Shown piece after piece: positions 23,644 to 32,600 of a DNA stretch of 64,000 nt (position 1 is its first letter; each line of letters begins with the position of its first letter). The notes under the pieces are model-generated. The model saw nothing but the letters and a program-made list of their open reading frames with translations, had not been told where the DNA came from and did not search any database. The position numbers were made by a program, and so were the translations under genes. Source of the DNA: Clostridia bacterium (GTDB lineage: Bacteria > Bacillota > Clostridia > Lachnospirales > Lachnospiraceae); contig CAJTAK010000009.1 of the NCBI GenBank assembly GCA_910574255.1, positions 1 through 64,000 on the forward strand, written 5' to 3'.

Positions 23644-24615
23644 TTAAGACTTCCAAAAATTCAATCTTCCAAGCACATTTTCCTTCTGACTTGTGCTGCC
23701 CTGGCAATACTGCCTGTACTCTGTCTGATTATCATAATCATTCAAGAAGTTTAATAACTTGTCTTTGTATTCAGGACTATCATTTACAGTACTGATTATC
23801 ATAGGAAGATGAATCTTTTTCAGGTTCTTATGTTTTTCAGTTATGATGCTATCCAATAGATCAACATTGTTTTTGATAACTTCCAATGTATTCATAATTA
23901 TCTGTTCATCATTTTCCTGTAAAAATCTATCTACTTCTTTTGAAGAAAAGTTTTTAAAATCCAAACCCGAAACAAGAATGCATGATTGAATTACTACATT
24001 GAAATCTTCATCTTTAAGTTTTTGACCTTTGGTAATGTTGCTTTTCTCTGTAAAGAATGGAGTATCTAAAATCTTATTAATCTTCTCCAAAATTGCGATA
24101 CTTGCATAAGATTTACTTTTCTGTGGTCCACTCAAAGAAACACCATTATTCATCCTCTCAAAGATAGAGAATACATCTTCATCTGTACAATCACTGTATG
24201 TTACCACATTAATATTACTGCCTGTGAGTGCATCTTTGGTTGCTTCATCTAATTCATCAAACTTCCTGCTGAAAACAGTTAGTTTAGTATCTTTTCTGTT
24301 GATATATTCATCAAGGCAACTCAATCTTTGTTTACCATCACAAACAAATTTTTTTGAATTAATTTCACAGATTACAATTTCAGGGCTGATAATTCCTGTG
24401 ATAAGGCTTTCTAAAAACTTAGATTTTTTAACCATATCCCATTGTTCAGATTTTCTTTGGCACACATGATTCATGTCTAATTTTTTATTTTTAACCTGAA
24501 CCATCAATGAATGAATTGCAGTGTTTTTAGAACTTGAATTCAATGTTTTGTATTCCAATGGTGGTAGAACTTTTTCAGGAGTAGCTTCGACAGTTTCTTT
24601 CTTTTTTCTTGCCAT
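23644..24615 (-). CDS. DUF262 domain protein, second paralogue
   Basis: ATG 24615 follows AAAAGGAG and gives 323 residues. Motifs match the first paralogue: CQRKSEQWDM, KFVCDGKQRLSCLDEYINRK, VFSIFERMNNGVSLSGPQKSKS and a shared C-terminus YCQGSTSQKENVLGRL. It lacks the long Lys/Pro tail, having only about 25 residues before the domain. The two genes probably arose by duplication within the phage lineage. It is driven by a clear sigma-A promoter, unlike its sister. Function unknown. Confidence 0.8.
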   Translation of the reverse strand: MARKKKETVEATPEKVLPPLEYKTLNSSSKNTAIHSLMVQVKNKKLDMNHVCQRKSEQWDMVKKSKFLESLITGIISPEIVICEINSKKFVCDGKQRLSCLDEYINRKDTKLTVFSRKFDELDEATKDALTGSNINVVTYSDCTDEDVFSIFERMNNGVSLSGPQKSKSYASIAILEKINKILDTPFFTEKSNITKGQKLKDEDFNVVIQSCILVSGLDFKNFSSKEVDRFLQENDEQIIMNTLEVIKNNVDLLDSIITEKHKNLKKIHLPMIISTVNDSPEYKDKLLNFLNDYDNQTEYRQYCQGSTSQKENVLGRLNFWKS

Positions 24616-24647
24616 ATTTAATATCTCCTTTTCTAAAAGATATTTTA

Positions 24648-24676
24648 AATATAGACTACATATATTCAATTGTCAA
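24648..24676 (-). promoter_or_regulatory. Sigma-A-type promoter for the second DUF262 gene
   Basis: TTGACA-N17-TATATT, 33 bases upstream of the ATG. Being near consensus, it should fire early from host polymerase. Confidence 0.75.
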
Positions 24677-24691
24677 GGTGCATAAAAATTT

Positions 24692-24778
24692 TTATTCGTC
24701 AAAACCTTCGTTGTAAAAGTCACTTTCTGTCAGTTCCATTTCAACGATAACTCCTGCATCATCAAATAAGTATGTCAT
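24692..24778 (-). CDS. Tiny acidic protein, 28 aa
   Basis: ATG with a TGGAGG ribosome site encodes MTYLFDDAGVIVEMELTESD and eight further acidic residues. Too short for homology; supported by the ribosome site and by the promoter at 24900..24928. It could be a phage inhibitor of a host protein. Confidence 0.45.
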   Translation of the reverse strand: MTYLFDDAGVIVEMELTESDFYNEGFDE

Positions 24779-24797
24779 ATTCTTTTCCTCCAATCAA

Positions 24798-24854
24798 TTA
24801 GTCTTCATCATCATTGTTGCCATTAAGGTATACCCAAATTTCTTCTTCGTCCAT
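24798..24854 (-). CDS. Tiny acidic protein, 18 aa
   Basis: A GAGGGGAG site eight bases before ATG opens a frame of 18 residues with nine Asp/Glu. It is the first frame after a strong promoter. It may be a leader peptide for the 28-aa frame or a real micro-protein. Confidence 0.4.
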   Translation of the reverse strand: MDEEEIWVYLNGNNDDED

Positions 24855-24899
24855 GCCGACTGCTCCCCTCAAAATATTTTTATGTGCTGCTGTTCTCTT

Positions 24900-24928
24900 A
24901 ATATAGCGCGCATCTGAAAAAAGTGCAA
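24900..24928 (-). promoter_or_regulatory. Sigma-A-type promoter for the tiny acidic frames
   Basis: TTGCAC-N17-TATATT on the minus strand. The spacer includes GCGCGC, odd in this AT-rich context. Confidence 0.65.
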
Positions 24929-24954
24929 GTACTTTTTTAAAAATATTTTTTATA

Positions 24955-24982
24955 ATAAAAAGAAGTAGATATTCTCTACTTC
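24955..24982 (-). terminator. Terminator after the 168-aa gene
   Basis: GAAGTAGA and TCTACTTC arms next to the stop codon, followed by TTTTTATT. Confidence 0.72.
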
Positions 24983-25489
24983 CTACATTATATGTAATCC
25001 ATTTTCATCTATGAAATACTTCTTTGTAACTCCTGCTTCTTTGAATGTGCTTTCCACATCTGCAGGAGTGAACTTATCATTCCTTAACATCATATTGCAG
25101 TAATCTATGGTTATCTGTTCTACTCTTTCAGGGTGTTTAGCAATTGAGTTTCTATATATAATAAATGGATATTCAGGAAGATAATTCACTTCATCATCTT
25201 CTATTACTAAATTATAAGGTCTAATATGCTCAATTATTTTTTCAAATGCCCTACAAGCATATACTTCAACTGGATCATTATCAAAATCATAAAATTCAAC
25301 CATATCTCTTTCATTTCCATAACTAAAATAATGTTCAATAATACTTATAGTTTTTAAAAAATCAGTTGCATATATATCAATATAATCTATTTTTATTTGG
25401 TAGCCATCATATAAGTTATTAAAAGTATAATCAATTTCTGCTTTATCTAGCATATCTTTTAATCTGAATATTTCATTGTATTTTTCCAT
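24983..25489 (-). CDS. Unknown phage protein, 168 aa
   Basis: Start at ATG 25489 after AAAGGAG. The protein is acidic and aromatic (YFSYGNERDMVEFYDFDNDPVEVY), mixed alpha/beta, ends in YFIDENGLHIM and has no recognised motif. It is last of a three-gene run with the 100-aa and 91-aa genes. Confidence 0.6.
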   Translation of the reverse strand: MEKYNEIFRLKDMLDKAEIDYTFNNLYDGYQIKIDYIDIYATDFLKTISIIEHYFSYGNERDMVEFYDFDNDPVEVYACRAFEKIIEHIRPYNLVIEDDEVNYLPEYPFIIYRNSIAKHPERVEQITIDYCNMMLRNDKFTPADVESTFKEAGVTKKYFIDENGLHIM

Positions 25490-25517
25490 TTCTTTTTCTC
25501 CTTTCATTCTTTTCATC

Positions 25518-25820
25518 TTATTCTATAAATGCTTTATATTCTTTATCTGTTTCTTTTTCTTGTATAAGTACATAAGTAGGACCACTTATCTTTTTAAAAT
25601 CTTCAAGTGAAACTACTTTTGTTTCAGTTCTACATTCTCCAGATTCATTATTTACAACATGACAATAGTATCTTGCTAAAGCAATGCCTTCTAAATCTGT
25701 AAGTTCTTTTGTAGAAGCAAATATGTATTTTTTATAATTCCCATATGTAGTATAATAATAATTTTCATCAATATATATCATATCTTCACATTTTATAAAT
25801 TTAACTCTAATTTCATTCAT
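25518..25820 (-). CDS. Unknown phage protein, 100 aa
   Basis: A beta-rich small protein with a Tyr-rich stretch (DENYYYTTYGNYKKYIFAS) and a strong AAAGGAG site. No family recognised; part of the 24.98-26.11 kb run. Confidence 0.6.
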   Translation of the reverse strand: MNEIRVKFIKCEDMIYIDENYYYTTYGNYKKYIFASTKELTDLEGIALARYYCHVVNNESGECRTETKVVSLEDFKKISGPTYVLIQEKETDKEYKAFIE

Positions 25821-25838
25821 CTTTTTTCTCCTTTATTT

Positions 25839-26114
25839 TTATTTCCATCTCAAAATGTTTTTTATTTCTTTTAATTCATCAATTTCTTTATTGTTATTTC
25901 TACCAATAAGACTTGAAAAAATTGGTTGTACAATAAAGTAAATTACTAACCAAATTCCTGTTGCAATTCTCCACTTAAAATTCCAACCAAAGCACATAGT
26001 TATCAGTTTAATAATTACACAAGTAGTAATCCAACTAAATCCTGTTACTGCAATAAAAACTACAATTGTTATAATAAATAGTAATATTATTTTTGTTTTT
26101 TCTTTCTTATTCAT
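25839..26114 (-). CDS. Small membrane protein, two or three helices, 91 aa
   Basis: Hydrophobic helices at about residues 8-28 (IILLFIITIVVFIAVTGFSW) and 48-68 (TGIWLVIYFIVQPIFSSLIG) with a Lys-rich start and a charged tail. Two Cys and Trp residues lie between. It leads the three-gene run. Superinfection exclusion is a common role for such prophage proteins but is not shown here. Confidence 0.6.
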   Translation of the reverse strand: MNKKEKTKIILLFIITIVVFIAVTGFSWITTCVIIKLITMCFGWNFKWRIATGIWLVIYFIVQPIFSSLIGRNNNKEIDELKEIKNILRWK

Positions 26115-26222
26115 CTTTTCTCCTTTTCTTCAACTGGTATTTCCAATTGTAATATCATTGTAGATTTAAATATTTTTTCTATAACAACTTTTTGCATAAT
26201 TATTTGTGAAATATTTGTGAAG

Positions 26223-26250
26223 TAAAAAAGAAGCCTGAAACATGGCTTCT
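26223..26250 (-). terminator. Terminator of the 26.3-27.4 kb operon
   Basis: GAAGCC and GGCTTC arms followed by TTTTTTAC, just after the stop at 26256. Confidence 0.7.
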
Positions 26251-26255
26251 TCTAT

Positions 26256-26639
26256 TTACAACTTAAATTCTAAATGTTTTAAATTACCAAACGATAAATA
26301 ATTAACAATATTTTTAATTTGATCTTTATCTAATACTTTTCTTATTTCTCTTAATTTAATAACTGTTTCAGTAAGACCTACCTCATCTTCATCATCTTCA
26401 AAAAAAGATGTTGTTGCACTATAATATTGTTTATTAATTCCATAATAATCAAATGCATCTTTAATACTAAATTCTTCATCATAATAACCTGTTATAATTA
26501 TATATTTACAATCATTATCAAAAATAAATTCAATTGCACCATCTATATCTTTCACATCTGCATATTCTATTTTTTTCAATTCATTTAAAATATCTTCATT
26601 ATTTTGTTTTACTTTTTTAAATTTATAAAATTGCTTCAC
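26256..26639 (-). CDS. Unknown phage protein, 127 aa
   Basis: An acidic protein with FKKVKQNNEDILNELKKIEY near the start and an acidic loop FFEDDEDEVGL. Its ATG overlaps the previous stop by four bases, so the two are coupled. No family recognised. Confidence 0.6.
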   Translation of the reverse strand: MKQFYKFKKVKQNNEDILNELKKIEYADVKDIDGAIEFIFDNDCKYIIITGYYDEEFSIKDAFDYYGINKQYYSATTSFFEDDEDEVGLTETVIKLREIRKVLDKDQIKNIVNYLSFGNLKHLEFKL

Positions 26640-27022
26640 TTTAAATTTCCTCCAAATGGACTACCAAATATTTTAAGACCCATCATATATGGAATTAAAT
26701 CAAATTTCATTTTTAATTCATAAGTATCTTTATAATTTGTAACACCATTTTCATAAAAACAATTTTCATCAAATATTTTTTTAATATTAATATCAAATTG
26801 TTTTACATAACAAGATTTATTATAGAATGCAACTTTTATAAATGTATCTAAATTAAATGTTATTATATTAAAACTGGTTTCACTAATATCACTCAAAATT
26901 AATGTATCATCATCTGTAATAGAAATATTATCTGTACTAACTATAACACCATAATAATTACAAAATTTTAAAACATCATCAATTATTTGTTCTGTTGTAC
27001 TTTTTAATTTATATTTTTTCAT
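26636..27022 (-). CDS. Unknown phage protein, 128 aa
   Basis: ATG 27022 follows AAGGAGG. The protein is Asn/Ile/Asp-rich and beta-like (TDNISITDDDTLILSDISET) with a GxxFGG C-terminus. No family recognised. It is in the operon of four genes running from 27415 to 26256. Confidence 0.6.
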   Translation of the reverse strand: MKKYKLKSTTEQIIDDVLKFCNYYGVIVSTDNISITDDDTLILSDISETSFNIITFNLDTFIKVAFYNKSCYVKQFDINIKKIFDENCFYENGVTNYKDTYELKMKFDLIPYMMGLKIFGSPFGGNLK

Positions 27023-27038
27023 TTTCAATTTTTCCTCC

Positions 27039-27272
27039 TTATATAAATCTTTTATTTATTGCAGCATCTAAAAATGGAGTATCATATTTTCCATTAATAA
27101 ACTTTTCTGTTAATTCTTCTCTATACTCATTTGATATTGGTGCTTGCATTTCTTTTCTAAATTTTTCTCTTTGATAAAGTTTGTCCATCATAATTTCAAA
27201 CCCAAAAGGCATACAAGCAGGAGTAACACCTTCTTGGATTTTATTTATTGATTCAGTTAATTTCTTTTTCAT
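27039..27272 (-). CDS. Unknown small phage protein, 77 aa
   Basis: A basic and helical protein (MKKKLTESINKIQEGVTPAC). Its ATG overlaps the stop of the membrane peptide upstream (ATGA), so it is translated by coupling. No family recognised. Confidence 0.55.
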   Translation of the reverse strand: MKKKLTESINKIQEGVTPACMPFGFEIMMDKLYQREKFRKEMQAPISNEYREELTEKFINGKYDTPFLDAAINKRFI

Positions 27273-27415
27273 TTCAATTTCCCCTTATTTATCTTTTCTA
27301 ATTCATTTTTAAATTTGTAATAATCAACTATTGTTAAAATCGCAAATACTACTTGAGAAATAGCAAGTATTGCTAATAGTATTAATTGAATTAATTCTGC
27401 TATTGTTATTGTCAT
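27269..27415 (-). CDS. Single-helix membrane peptide, 48 aa
   Basis: A strong GGAGG site precedes ATG 27415. Residues 6-30 form one hydrophobic helix (ELIQLILLAILAISQVVFAI), followed by a basic tail (YYKFKNELEKINKGKLK). It is the first gene of the operon downstream of the integrase terminators. Size and topology are like small holin-like, toxin or exclusion peptides. Confidence 0.55.
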   Translation of the reverse strand: MTITIAELIQLILLAILAISQVVFAILTIVDYYKFKNELEKINKGKLK

Positions 27416-27497
27416 TTCAATTTTTCCTCCCTGTCCTATCGACATACTCTATTCTAAGCAGTAAGAAAATATTTATAACTTTAAATATGAATTAGTA

Positions 27498-27557
27498 TAA
27501 AAAAATAGAAGCAGATTTTATTCTGCTTCATAAAAAAGAGAGGAAAATTCCTCTCTT
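27498..27557 (-). terminator. Two tandem terminators after the integrase
   Basis: First hairpin 27532-27557 (AGAGAGG/CCTCTCT, then TTTTTT), second 27498-27529 (GAAGCAGA/TCTGCTTC, then seven T). The doubling would insulate the downstream genes from integrase transcription. Confidence 0.75.
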
Positions 27558-27559
27558 TC

Positions 27560-28948
27560 TTACTCAAATTTCTCTTTTAACTTTAAATACATTTGATACA
27601 TCTGTTCTTCTGTAATATCGCTCTGTGGCTCTGTATTAGCCTCATTTAGGGGCTTTTCCTGCTCAACCCTAGAATTCCTCAATAACTGCTCAGAAGGGGT
27701 TATAATGCCTTGTATTGCTTCTTTATGTTGATGTGTATAATGATCTTCCATTCGCATATCTGTTTTATGCCCTGTGCTTAATGCAATAGCAACAAGATTA
27801 TTTTCACTGTTCTGTCTAACTAATGTTTCGTAAGTATGTCTGATACTATGCAAACATAATCCCTTATTAATTACTTTTCCACTCGCTAATTTCCTTTGCT
27901 GTACTCCACGATCTATTCCACATTTATCAAACATTCCTTTCATGCCTACCTCCATTGTAGAATTACTTCTTTTTCTTCCTGATATAAAAGTAGGATATAA
28001 TAAATTTCCTGGGTTTCCTTTTCTACATTTCTCCTTTGTCTGTTCTATCATCCATAAAATAATTTCATAACTTAAATCACTTATCTTTATTGTTCTTTCG
28101 TACCTGTTCTTTGTTGTCTTATCATAAAATTCTATTTTATCTGAATTTCTATCATTATCCTTAAACCTTACTCCTGTTGCTTCACGAACATATATTTCTC
28201 TCTTATCTAAATCTATACATTGCAACCTCAAAGAAGCAAATTCCTGCGCCCTAAGCCCTGTATCCAAAAGAAGAAGAAAAACTGGTGTATACTCTCCATA
28301 TAACCGCTTCTGCCATGCTTCATAAATTTTTTCAATATCTTCTGTTGTGAAAACCTCTTTTACATTTGATAATTCATCAGCTTTCCTATAATCAAATTCA
28401 TCCCTGATTTCTTTCTTGATATAAGGATAAGCCTGCAAAGCATAGTTTTCTTCTAACAAACTTCTATCTACTAACCACTGACAACAACCTTTACAAAATT
28501 GGAAAGGCATACTCATTGTCTTAAAACTTTTTTTCTCTAACATTGAATTATAATAATCTATGAATACTTCTTTATTCAACATAGAAAGCTGATAATTTGC
28601 AATAGGTTCATTTTCTAAATTATCCCTTGTAACCCTTATGTAAGAGTGATAAGAAGATGCACCGATATTAGGCTTTCTTATTTCATCTAAATAATCATAG
28701 ATATATTGAATAAATGTTTTCTTCTTATCAATCTTTACATCATTACCACCAATAATCTCTTTCTCCCACGCTTTCATAGCCATCTTAGCCGCCGACAAAG
28801 CACCTTCTGCAGTTGCTCCCCTTCTTTTGAACCTCTTATACTTTAAAGTTTTAGGATTTGGAATAGAACTTTGACAAACAGCTTCATATATTCCTGCATC
28901 AATCTTTCTTACTGTTCCTTCTCCATTTTTCCTTTTTACTGTTGTCAT
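27560..28948 (-). CDS. int: Phage tyrosine integrase
   Basis: This 462-residue recombinase has an N-terminal arm-binding region (RKNGEGTVRKIDAGIYEAVC), a core-binding SAM-like domain (about 70-180) and the catalytic domain with TGLRAQEFASLRL (first Arg), HSIRHTYETLV (His-x-x-Arg) and STGHKTDMRMEDHYTHQ (His and nucleophile Tyr). It drives integration and excision. It faces the repeat array at the prophage edge next to tpiA, the usual int-att layout. No excisionase gene is obvious. Confidence 0.93.
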   Translation of the reverse strand: MTTVKRKNGEGTVRKIDAGIYEAVCQSSIPNPKTLKYKRFKRRGATAEGALSAAKMAMKAWEKEIIGGNDVKIDKKKTFIQYIYDYLDEIRKPNIGASSYHSYIRVTRDNLENEPIANYQLSMLNKEVFIDYYNSMLEKKSFKTMSMPFQFCKGCCQWLVDRSLLEENYALQAYPYIKKEIRDEFDYRKADELSNVKEVFTTEDIEKIYEAWQKRLYGEYTPVFLLLLDTGLRAQEFASLRLQCIDLDKREIYVREATGVRFKDNDRNSDKIEFYDKTTKNRYERTIKISDLSYEIILWMIEQTKEKCRKGNPGNLLYPTFISGRKRSNSTMEVGMKGMFDKCGIDRGVQQRKLASGKVINKGLCLHSIRHTYETLVRQNSENNLVAIALSTGHKTDMRMEDHYTHQHKEAIQGIITPSEQLLRNSRVEQEKPLNEANTEPQSDITEEQMYQMYLKLKEKFE

Positions 28949-28949
28949 T

Positions 28950-29027
28950 TTATCACTCCTTTATAGTTATCACAATTTTTAGTTATCACAATTATCACCC
29001 TGTCTTATTATCACTATTTGTGATAAC
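28950..29027. repeat. TTATCAC repeat array at the prophage edge
   Basis: TTATCAC occurs directly at 28950, 28967, 28983, 28992 and 29008 and inverted at 29020. Two copies extend to GTTATCACAA, and the last pair forms the palindrome TTATCAC-TATTT-GTGATAA. The array lies just upstream of int and near the junction, so these are likely integrase arm-type sites or an int-repressing operator. Confidence 0.65.
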
Positions 29028-29076
29028 ATACACATTATAACCCATTGCCAAACATAAAGGAACTGGTAAAGAGCAA

Positions 29077-29126
29077 CAAAAAAACACTAGATATAGGGGT
29101 TTTATTTCCTATATCTAGTGCTTTTT
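29077..29126. terminator. Bidirectional terminator downstream of tpiA
   Basis: 13-bp perfect arms CACTAGATATAGG/CCTATATCTAGTG with CTTTTT on the plus side and GTTTTTTTG on the minus side. It ends tpiA transcription and shields the prophage boundary. Confidence 0.8.
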
Positions 29127-29143
29127 ATTGTGCATGTTTACAC

Positions 29144-29893
29144 TTATTTATAGTTGACGATCTTTCCAAAGTCCGGCTTGAGAGCTGCGCCGCCTACCAG
29201 ACCGCCGTCGATGTCTGCCTGTGCAAACAGGTCTGCTGCGGTGTTGGCATTTACGGAGCCGCCATACTGGATGCGGATGGCCTCTGCGGTTGCCTCGTCG
29301 TAGATCTCAGCGATGCACTTACGGATGTCAGCGCATACCTCCTGAGCCTGCTCGGTGGTTGCAGTCTTTCCGGTTCCGATAGCCCAGATTGGCTCGTAAG
29401 CGATCACGGCTGTCTTAGCCTGCTCTGCGGTGATTCCAAGGAAGCCAACCTTTACCTGCTGACGGATAAAGTCCATGGTTACGCCCTGCTCTCTCTGGGT
29501 CAGAGACTCGCCGCAGCACATAATAGGAGTAATGCCGTGCTCAAATGCCTTGTGCATCTTCTTGTTGATATCCTCGTTGGTCTCTCCAAAGTACTCTCTT
29601 CTCTCGGAATGTCCAAGGATAACATACTTTACGCCAACATCCGTGAGCATTGCCGGAGAAATCTCGCCTGTGTAAGCGCCCTTCTCCTCAAAGTACATGT
29701 TCTCGGCGCCTACCTGAATGTTGGAACCCTTTGCAGCTTCCATTACGGGAATAATGTCGATAGCCGGTACACAGAATACTACGTCTACCTCGTCATTTGC
29801 TACCAGAGGCTTTAAGGTATTTACCAGCTCTACTGCCTCGCTGGGTGTCATGTTCATTTTCCAGTTGCCGGCGATGATTTTCTTTCTTGCCAT
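29144..29893 (-). CDS. tpiA: Triose-phosphate isomerase
   Basis: This 249-residue enzyme interconverts dihydroxyacetone phosphate and glyceraldehyde 3-phosphate in glycolysis. It shows the family landmarks GNWKMNMT (Asn and Lys at the active site), ILGHSERR (catalytic His), [17 protein letters not shown] (catalytic Glu and loop 6) and [12 protein letters not shown]. The length is standard. It is last in the gapA-pgk-tpiA cluster and has its own ribosome site and terminator. A prophage is integrated just beyond its terminator. Confidence 0.98.
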   Translation of the reverse strand: MARKKIIAGNWKMNMTPSEAVELVNTLKPLVANDEVDVVFCVPAIDIIPVMEAAKGSNIQVGAENMYFEEKGAYTGEISPAMLTDVGVKYVILGHSERREYFGETNEDINKKMHKAFEHGITPIMCCGESLTQREQGVTMDFIRQQVKVGFLGITAEQAKTAVIAYEPIWAIGTGKTATTEQAQEVCADIRKCIAEIYDEATAEAIRIQYGGSVNANTAADLFAQADIDGGLVGGAALKPDFGKIVNYK

Positions 29894-29936
29894 TGTTCTA
29901 TTCTCCTTTTTGTCAGTTCTTATTCTATATTATTCA

Positions 29937-29991
29937 CTCCCCAGTGCACCATTCGGGCTGTCACCCCGTTTCTCCCCAGTACACCATTCGG
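29937..29991. repeat. Direct repeat in the pgk-tpiA gap
   Basis: CTCCCCAGTGCACCATTCGG at 29937-29956 recurs at 29972-29991 with one mismatch, 35 bases apart, with a further CGGGCTGTC word repeated around it. Gap 29894-30101 holds no gene; the repeat could be a processing or attenuation element or part of a small dispersed repeat. Confidence 0.5.
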
Positions 29992-30101
29992 AAAATCAGA
30001 GATTTTCCTCATTGCCGGGCTGTCGCCCTATCAGAATAGGCTCTGACAGATTCGGCTGCCAGCAACCCATCTGTCATTTCCTATTCTGGCACTGCTCATA
30101 G

Positions 30102-31328
30102 CTATCGCACATCGTCTGCTGCTACTACCCCCGGAAGCTCTTTGCCCTCCAGGAATTCCAAGGATGCACCGCCGCCTGTGGAAATGTGGCTCATCTTGTC
30201 AGCAAATCCTAACTGATTTACTGCTGCTGCGGAATCGCCGCCTCCAATGATTGTGGTTGCATCTGTCTCAGCCAGGGACTTGGCAACTGCGATGGTTCCC
30301 TTTGCCAGAATCGGGTTCTCAAATACGCCCATGGGACCATTCCATACAACGGTCTTAGCGGATTTCACTGCCTCTGCGTACAGCTCTGCAGTCTTGGTTC
30401 CGATGTCCAGGCCCATCTTGTCAGCCGGAATTGCATTGGAATCTACAACGGAAACCTCTATCTCTGCATCAATGGGATTGGGGAACTCAGCGGCAATGGT
30501 AGTATCAACAGGCAGAAGCAGCTTCTTGCCAAGCTTCTCAGCCTTTGCAATCATTTCCTTGCAGTAGTCAAGCTTCTCATCATCTACAAGAGAGGTACCG
30601 ATCTCGCAGCCCTGTGCCTTTAAGAATGTGTAAGCCATTCCGCCGCCGATAATCAGGGTGTCGCACTTCTCAAGAAGATTTGCGATTACGTTCAGCTTAT
30701 CTGCTACCTTTGCACCGCCTAAGATGGCCACGAAAGGTCTTACGGGGTTCTCTACTGCATTTCCAAGGAAATCAATCTCCTTCTGCATCAGATAGCCAAC
30801 GGCGCACTCGCCGCCCTTTGCACGAACAACATCTGTCACACCTGCTACGGAAGCGTGTGCCCTGTGGGAGGAACCGAATGCGTCGCATACATATACATCA
30901 CAGAGATCAGCCAGCTCTTTGGAGAAATCCTCGCCGTTCTTTGTCTCCTCTTTGCCACGGAAACGGGTATTCTGAAGAAGAACTACATCTCCCTCGTTCA
31001 TAGCTGCTACGGCTGCAGTTGCAGCTTCGCCTGTTACATTGTAATCGGATACGAAGTTTACCGGCTTGCCAAGCTTCTCAGACAGTCTCTCTGCAACAGG
31101 TGCCAGAGACTCACCCTCGTTGGGGCCATTCTTTACTTTTCCTAAGTGAGAGCAAAGAATTACCTTTCCGCCGTCATCAATTAACTTCTGGATGGTGGGA
31201 AGAGCTGCTTTAATACGTGTCTCATCTGTGATCTTGCCATCCTTTAACGGTACGTTGAAGTCACATCTTACCAGTACACGTTTTCCCTTTACGTTGATAT
31301 CATTGACTGATTTTTTATTTAATCCCAT
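30102..31328 (-). CDS. pgk: Phosphoglycerate kinase
   Basis: Start at ATG 31328 after GAGGAGG gives 408 residues, normal for the family. It transfers phosphate from 1,3-bisphosphoglycerate to ADP. Landmarks are [46 protein letters not shown], and the C-terminal nucleotide loop [11 protein letters not shown] with [20 protein letters not shown]. It is the middle gene of the glycolytic cluster. Confidence 0.98.
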   Translation of the reverse strand: MGLNKKSVNDINVKGKRVLVRCDFNVPLKDGKITDETRIKAALPTIQKLIDDGGKVILCSHLGKVKNGPNEGESLAPVAERLSEKLGKPVNFVSDYNVTGEAATAAVAAMNEGDVVLLQNTRFRGKEETKNGEDFSKELADLCDVYVCDAFGSSHRAHASVAGVTDVVRAKGGECAVGYLMQKEIDFLGNAVENPVRPFVAILGGAKVADKLNVIANLLEKCDTLIIGGGMAYTFLKAQGCEIGTSLVDDEKLDYCKEMIAKAEKLGKKLLLPVDTTIAAEFPNPIDAEIEVSVVDSNAIPADKMGLDIGTKTAELYAEAVKSAKTVVWNGPMGVFENPILAKGTIAVAKSLAETDATTIIGGGDSAAAVNQLGFADKMSHISTGGGASLEFLEGKELPGVVAADDVR

Positions 31329-31428
31329 GTTGTCTGCCTCCTCTTTTCTTTTCAGTTGAGCAGAGAAGCGGCTTCTCCACTCATTTTGTACAAGCATCGG
31401 TATTGCAGCAACGCTTGTACTTACTTGG

Positions 31429-31460
31429 AAAAAGGGTCCGGTCCAAAGACCGGACCCTTT
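31429..31460 (-). terminator. Terminator of gapA
   Basis: Perfect arms GGGTCCGGTC/GACCGGACCC with a 4-base loop and a T run. Some transcripts may read through to pgk, as gap-pgk junctions often allow. Confidence 0.75.
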
Positions 31461-31503
31461 AAGGTCTTAATTATTGTACGCTTTTGTCTGCTATGCGGTC
31501 CGA

Positions 31504-32517
31504 TTATGCTAACTCTGCGAAGTACTTAATTGTACGAACCATCTGAGAAACGTAGGAGTTCTCATTGTCATACCAAGAAACAACCTCTACCTGAGTCTTT
31601 CCATCGGGAAGCGGAGAAACCATGGTCTGAGTTGCATCGAACAGAGAACCGAATCTCATACCAACGATATCGCTGGATACGATCTCATCCTCGGTGTAGC
31701 CGTAGGACTCTGTGGTTGCTGCCTTCATAGCTGCGTTGATCTCTTCCTTGGTTACGCTCTTGTTAACAACTGCAAATAACAGAGTAGTGGAACCTGTGGG
31801 GGTCGGTACACGCTGTGCAGCGCCGATAAGCTTGCCGTTCAGCTCCGGAATAACCAGGCCGATTGCCTTTGCAGCGCCTGTGCTGTTGGGAACGATATTG
31901 ATAGCTGCTGCACGGCTTCTTCTCAGGTCGCCCTTTCTCTGAGGTCCGTCCAGAGGCATCTGATCACCTGTGTAAGCATGGATGGTGCACATAATTCCGG
32001 ACTCGATGGGAGCCAGGTCGTTAAGTGCCTTTGCCATAGGAGCCAGGCAGTTGGTTGTACAGGAAGCTGCGGAAATTACTGTATCCTCTTTCTTCAATGT
32101 CTCATGGTTTACATTGTAAACGATGGTGGGCAGGTCATTTCCGGCCGGAGCGGAGATAACAACCTTCTTAGCGCCTGCTGTGATGTGTGCGGAAGCTTTC
32201 TCCTTGGAGGTATAGAAGCCTGTACACTCCAGAACAACATCAACATCCAGATCTCCCCAGGGAAGCTCTGCTGCGTTAGCCTTTGCGTAGATCTTAATCT
32301 CTTTTCCGTCAACTACGATAGAATCTTCTGTTGCAGATACGGTATCTGCCAGAGCGTACTTACCCTGAGAAGAATCATATTTTAATAAGTGTGCAAGCAT
32401 CTTGGGGCTTGTTAAATCGTTAATCGCAACTACCTCGTAGCCTTCTGCACCAAACATCTGTCTGAATGCAAGTCTTCCGATACGTCCGAAACCATTGATT
32501 GCTACTTTTACTGCCAT
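31504..32517 (-). CDS. gapA: Glyceraldehyde-3-phosphate dehydrogenase
   Basis: The 337-residue glycolytic enzyme oxidises glyceraldehyde 3-phosphate with NAD and phosphate. It begins [19 protein letters not shown] (Rossmann fold), has the catalytic [15 protein letters not shown] (Cys) and the [20 protein letters not shown] loop. A strong AGGAGG site and a good promoter precede it. It is first of the glycolytic cluster. Confidence 0.98.
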   Translation of the reverse strand: MAVKVAINGFGRIGRLAFRQMFGAEGYEVVAINDLTSPKMLAHLLKYDSSQGKYALADTVSATEDSIVVDGKEIKIYAKANAAELPWGDLDVDVVLECTGFYTSKEKASAHITAGAKKVVISAPAGNDLPTIVYNVNHETLKKEDTVISAASCTTNCLAPMAKALNDLAPIESGIMCTIHAYTGDQMPLDGPQRKGDLRRSRAAAINIVPNSTGAAKAIGLVIPELNGKLIGAAQRVPTPTGSTTLLFAVVNKSVTKEEINAAMKAATTESYGYTEDEIVSSDIVGMRFGSLFDATQTMVSPLPDGKTQVEVVSWYDNENSYVSQMVRTIKYFAELA

Positions 32518-32600
32518 TTTTCAATTCCTCCTAAAAATAAATTTTATTTATTTTTTTCCTGCGGACCCTCTTTTTGGGAAAAGCCCACAATCTGGTATTA

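Larger units (their letters stand above)
1..29076. mobile_element. Integrated siphovirus-type prophage, left end outside window
   Basis: The whole stretch is much richer in A and T than the DNA to its right and carries an integrase, a head-tail gene cluster, lysis genes, phage tRNAs and many small unknown genes. The right edge lies between the integrase-side TTATCAC repeats (up to 29027) and the tpiA terminator (from 29077). I cannot place the exact core attachment site because the left end is not in view. Terminase, portal, replication genes and a lysogeny repressor are absent here and must lie further left if the element is complete. The composition contrast with the host suggests recent arrival from an AT-rich background. 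Confidence 0.9.

Noticed and set aside
27560..28948. Integrase as part of an integrative conjugative element instead of a phage
   Set aside because: No relaxase, coupling protein or type IV secretion gene is present, while a full head-tail-lysis set is contiguous.
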